Assembly (NCBI RefSeq): GCF_003032475.1
Contig: NZ_CP028369.1
Coordinates: 496,001-560,000, forward strand
Direction: 5' to 3'
Origin: Streptomyces sp. P3
GTDB taxonomy: Bacteria; Actinomycetota; Actinomycetes; Streptomycetales; Streptomycetaceae
Length of the DNA stretch: 64,000 nt
Translations under genes and position numbers: made by a program
Shown here: piece by piece, positions 63,039-64,000 of the stretch
How the letters are laid out: each line of letters starts with the position of its first letter
How positions within the stretch are numbered: position 1 is the stretch's first letter
The notes under the pieces: model-generated
What the model was told of the DNA's origin: nothing
Databases searched by the model: none
Seen by the model: only the letters and a program-made list of their open reading frames with translations

Positions 63039-63049
63039 GCTTCCAGACC

Positions 63050-64000
63050 TTACCGGCCGGTCACATCGTGGTCAGCCCCGTCTCGCGTTTCGGTCGCGCG
63101 GACCTCCCGGGCCGTGAGGACGCAGGCCAGCGTCCCCAGCACACCCGCCCCCGTGACGGTCCACGCCACCCCCGCCAGCTCGGCGGCGGCCCCCGCCAGC
63201 GCCATGCCGACGCCCTGGCAGGTCATCAGCCCGGCGGTGAGCAGCGTCATGGCCCGCCCGCGCAGCTCCTGCGGCACGTCCCGGACGATCCACTGGTCGA
63301 GGCCGAGGGTGTACGCCGACCCGGCCCCGGCGACGACCAGCAGGAGCAGCGAGACGACGAGGCCGGGGTGGAAGGCGTAGCCGAGGTAGGGCAGCAGGGT
63401 GACGCAGACCAGCGGGAGGGCGATCCGTTCGCGGGCGGCGGGGCGCAGCCGGGCCCCGGCGTACAGTTCGCCGGCGACCGTGCCGACCGGCAGCGCGCAC
63501 ATCAGCAGGCCGAGGCCCATGGAGCCGGCGCCGAGGTCGTCGGCGTACGGCGCGGACAGCGCCTCGGGGGCTACGGCGAACATCGGCGGCACCCAGAAGA
63601 GCAGCAGCAGCGCCCGGGTACGCCGGTCGGCGAGGACCTGCCGGGCGCCCTTGAGGGAGTCGGCGACCAGCGCCCGGCCGGTCCGTGCCCGGGCCGGGCG
63701 GCTGCGGGTGCCGAGGCGCAGCAGCGCGGCCGAGGCGAGGAAGGTGGCGACGGTGAGGAGGAGGGCCTGGCGCGGCGAGGCGACCGTGAGCAGCACGCCG
63801 CCGAGCCCGAAGCCGACGAGCAGGGCGCTCTGCGCGGTGATGCGCAGCAGGGAGCGGCCGAGGACGAACAGGTCGCCTTCGCCGAGGATGTCGGCGAGGG
63901 TCGCCATACGGGTGCCGGCGAAGACCGGCGAGACCACGGCGAGGCAGCAGCGCAGGGCGAGCAGGACGGCGAGGTGCGCGGCCGGCGCCGTCATGAGGAG
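63050..64000 (-). CDS. MFS transporter, 3' part
   Basis: The C-terminal 317 or so residues of a 12-helix major facilitator; the start lies beyond the right edge. Visible helices include LLVGFGLGGVLLTVA, LLLTVATFLASAALL, ALLLLFWVPPMFAVAPEAL, MGLGLLMCALPVGTVAGELYAGARL, VSLLLLVVAGAGSAYTLGLDQWIV and a late GVGMALAGAAAELAGVAW. The inter-domain loop carries RSRPARARTGRALVADSLKGARQVL. This resembles MFS_3-type drug exporters or macrolide efflux-like proteins. The following marR gene supports an efflux role; the substrate is unknown. Confidence 0.85.
   Translation of the reverse strand, partial: LLMTAPAAHLAVLLALRCCLAVVSPVFAGTRMATLADILGEGDLFVLGRSLLRITAQSALLVGFGLGGVLLTVASPRQALLLTVATFLASAALLRLGTRSRPARARTGRALVADSLKGARQVLADRRTRALLLLFWVPPMFAVAPEALSAPYADDLGAGSMGLGLLMCALPVGTVAGELYAGARLRPAARERIALPLVCVTLLPYLGYAFHPGLVVSLLLLVVAGAGSAYTLGLDQWIVRDVPQELRGRAMTLLTAGLMTCQGVGMALAGAAAELAGVAWTVTGAGVLGTLACVLTAREVRATETRDGADHDVTGR

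Overview
The window is a high-GC actinobacterial chromosome segment, almost certainly from a Streptomyces. GC is very high, third codon positions are nearly all G or C, GTG and TTG starts are common, and several genes look leaderless. From memory (not checked by search), gene order resembles the S. coelicolor stretch from icmA (SCO5415) through pyk-ackA-pta-pfkA (SCO5423-5426), the glycogen cluster (SCO5440-5444) and the M4 proteases (SCO5446-5447) to L-serine dehydratase (SCO5469). It looks like core chromosome, not an island: no transposon, integrase, CRISPR array, tRNA or rRNA was recognised.

Layout, left to right. 0-10 kb: the 3' end of L-serine dehydratase, a small EF-hand protein, a coupled pair of secreted proteins (a deacetylase-fold lipoprotein lacking the usual catalytic Asp pair, and a YVTN beta-propeller), an anti-sigma-type ATPase, an enoyl-CoA hydratase, two L,D-transpeptidase lipoproteins and the debranching enzyme GlgX. 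10-17.6 kb: four ABC exporter half-transporters in two pairs, with small tandem repeats between them and a 19-codon relic of another ABC ATPase upstream. 17.8-22.5 kb: two paralogous secreted M4 metalloproteases and a DUF1990-like protein. 22.9-27.2 kb: a three-gene MoxR ATPase / vWA-metallopeptidase-like / unknown operon.

27.4-38.3 kb: glycogen and trehalose metabolism. GlgP is divergent from glgE-treS-mak-glgB, the GlgE pathway linking trehalose, maltose 1-phosphate and alpha-glucan. 38.4-44 kb: a HelD-like RNA polymerase-associated ATPase, a strong small-RNA candidate just upstream of it, a merR-thioredoxin operon, an Lrp regulator divergent from a reductase/aldo-keto reductase pair. 44.3-48.2 kb: a DctA carboxylate symporter divergent from a CitA/DcuS-type two-component system. 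48.4-54.6 kb: pfkA divergent from pta-ackA, followed by pyk, a lower glycolysis/acetate overflow group. 54.7-57.5 kb: a Ser/Asp-rich surface protein, DUF6114 and DUF6230 proteins. 58-64 kb: a thioredoxin-TPR protein, a TetR regulator, IcmA (isobutyryl-CoA mutase large subunit), a DUF3817 membrane protein, a MarR regulator and a truncated MFS transporter.

Most notable: the region at 40.67-40.80 kb upstream of the HelD-like gene. A near-consensus housekeeping promoter, about 95 nt of unusually AT-rich, foldable sequence and a perfect 16-bp terminator stem together look like an undescribed small RNA, transcribed away from, and possibly antisense to the leader of, the HelD-like gene.
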